DNA of 14,363 bases from Bacillota bacterium (GTDB lineage Bacteria > Bacillota > Dethiobacteria > Dethiobacterales > Dethiobacteraceae). A program made the position numbers and the translations under genes. Shown one piece after another: positions 13,226 through 14,363 of the stretch. How positions within the stretch are numbered: position 1 is the stretch's first letter; each line of letters opens with the position of its first letter. The stretch spans positions 1 to 14,363 of the forward strand of contig QLUI01000013.1 of NCBI GenBank assembly GCA_018725345.1, in the 5' to 3' direction. The notes below the pieces were generated by a model. It did no database searches and was not told the origin of the DNA. It worked only from the letters and a program-made list of their open reading frames with translations.

Positions 13226-14333
13226 AGACTTGGAAAAAGAGCAGCAGTTAAAACAAATCCAGTTTGAGCTTGCCCAGCACGGCAAAAAACGCGGCCTGCT
13301 TACATACAGTGAAATTATCGAGCCGCTGCAGGAACTGGATTTATCTCCGGAAGAAATAGATGAAGTTTATGAGCACCTTTCCCGGCTGGGGATAGATGTT
13401 GTTAATGAGGCCGGAGAACCAGTCGTTTTGGATGAGGAAGAATTGAAAGATGAAGAAGTAGTTATAGTTGAAGAAGAGATTGACCTGTCCGTTCCTGAAG
13501 GCATCAGCGTTAACGACCCGGTCCGTATGTATCTAAAAGAGATTGGGAAAATTCCGCTCTTAAACTCCGATGACGAAATTCAGTTGGCAAAGCGGATGCA
13601 AGCCGGAGACGAAGAGGCTAAACGCCGCCTGGCAGAAGCCAACCTCCGCCTTGTGGTAAGTATAGCTAAAAAATACGTAGGACGGGGTATGCTTTTCCTC
13701 GATTTGATTCAGGAAGGCAATTTAGGGCTGATTAAAGCGGTAGAAAAATTTGACCATCGCAAAGGGTTCAAATTCAGCACTTATGCCACTTGGTGGATTC
13801 GTCAAGCAATCACCCGGGCTATTGCAGATCAGGCAAGAACGATTAGGATTCCAGTGCACATGGTGGAAACGATTAACAAGTTGATCCGGATTTCGCGCCA
13901 GTTGGTGCAGGGAATGGGCAGAGAGCCTTCGCCGGAAGAAATTGCCCATGTGATGGGCATTACTGAAGAGCGGGTGCGTGAAATCTTAAAAATCGCCCAG
14001 GAACCAGTTTCCCTGGAAACTCCCATTGGTGAAGAAGATGATTCTCATCTGGGAGACTTTATTGAAGACCAGGATGCCTTGGCGCCTGCAGAAACCGCCG
14101 CGTTTGAGCTGTTAAAGGAACAACTCGATGACGTTTTGGAAACGCTCACACCGCGGGAAAAGAAAGTGCTTAAACTCCGTTTCGGGCTTGACGACGGCCG
14201 TTCACGCACTTTGGAGGAAGTGGGTCAGGTTTTCGGCGTTACCCGGGAGAGGATTCGTCAAATCGAAGCAAAAGCTCTGCGTAAGCTGCGCCATCCTATG
14301 CGTAGCAAGCGTTTAAAGGATTATTTGGAGTAA
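13215..14333 (+). CDS. rpoD: Primary sigma factor (sigma-70/SigA)
   Basis: A 372-residue housekeeping sigma factor, almost the same length as B. subtilis SigA. Region 1.1-like N-terminus (~10-65), acidic linker (EEELKDEEVVIVEEEIDL, ~74-91), region 1.2 (DPVRMYLKEIGKIPLL, 101-116), region 2 with core binding and -10 recognition (LRLVVSIAKKYVGRGM, EGNLGLIKAVEKFD, FSTYATWWIRQAITRAI), region 3 (~212-285) and region 4 with the -35-binding helix-turn-helix (LEEVGQVFGVTRERIRQIEA, 333-352). The start is GTG 13215, 5 nt after GGAGG (13205-13209). TTG 13218, 8 nt away, is an equally good alternative and changes only one residue. It is translationally coupled to dnaG. The window ends 30 bp after its stop, and no terminator is visible there. 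Confidence 0.97.
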   Translation: MLAKDLEKEQQLKQIQFELAQHGKKRGLLTYSEIIEPLQELDLSPEEIDEVYEHLSRLGIDVVNEAGEPVVLDEEELKDEEVVIVEEEIDLSVPEGISVNDPVRMYLKEIGKIPLLNSDDEIQLAKRMQAGDEEAKRRLAEANLRLVVSIAKKYVGRGMLFLDLIQEGNLGLIKAVEKFDHRKGFKFSTYATWWIRQAITRAIADQARTIRIPVHMVETINKLIRISRQLVQGMGREPSPEEIAHVMGITEERVREILKIAQEPVSLETPIGEEDDSHLGDFIEDQDALAPAETAAFELLKEQLDDVLETLTPREKKVLKLRFGLDDGRSRTLEEVGQVFGVTRERIRQIEAKALRKLRHPMRSKRLKDYLE

Positions 14334-14363
14334 AGCGAATTATAATCTTCAATTCGTAATTTA

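Noticed and set aside
1..14363. tRNA, rRNA or CRISPR arrays
   Set aside because: None seen: no T-loop/acceptor patterns, no rRNA-like sequence and no regularly spaced repeats.

Overview
The window looks like a chromosomal stretch of a low-to-moderate G+C Bacillota, probably of the Clostridia/Negativicutes type rather than a Bacillus. The grounds are strong GGAGG ribosome binding sites with frequent TTG and GTG starts, a T-box leader ahead of glycyl-tRNA synthetase, a two-subunit GlyQ/GlyS enzyme, a CcpN-type regulator next to a PpsR-type PPDK regulatory protein, and a primary sigma factor of SigA size. The gene order glyQ-glyS-ccpN-ppsR-...-dnaG-rpoD is the same core order as in Bacillus subtilis. 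Here ppdK, a hypothetical membrane protein gene, dacF and a dgt remnant lie between the two halves.

Region 1 (1-566) is mobile-element debris. The 5' end of a minus-strand gene, probably a transposase, runs off the left edge. It abuts the 3' end of an IS200/IS605-type tnpB whose first three quarters are missing. The tnpB zinc ribbon, a folded omega-RNA-like segment and the right-end hairpin are all still readable.

Region 2 (624-4417) holds a small DUF4342 protein gene, a sigma-A-type promoter, a complete glycine T-box leader with terminator and antiterminator, an odd G-rich tract, and overlapping glyQ and glyS.

Region 3 (4461-8626) is a central-carbon switch. An 18-bp perfect palindrome and a TTGACA box precede ccpN (HTH plus two CBS domains, apparently with a non-standard start codon), followed by ppsR and ppdK. 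The latter two overlap, so the phosphorylating/dephosphorylating regulator and its target enzyme are translationally coupled.

Region 4 (8737-10668) contains a two-helix membrane protein of unknown function and a convergent D,D-carboxypeptidase gene (DacF/PBP5 type). A perfect 21-bp inverted repeat separates them and can terminate transcription from both sides.

Region 5 (10819-14333) starts with an 85-codon remnant of a dNTP triphosphohydrolase gene. A consensus promoter and a roughly 210-nt structured leader ending in an intrinsic terminator come next, then dnaG and rpoD, which overlap. The leader looks like an attenuator for the primase/sigma operon and is the least explained element here. 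The truncated tnpB with its preserved omega-RNA and guide position is the other item most worth checking.
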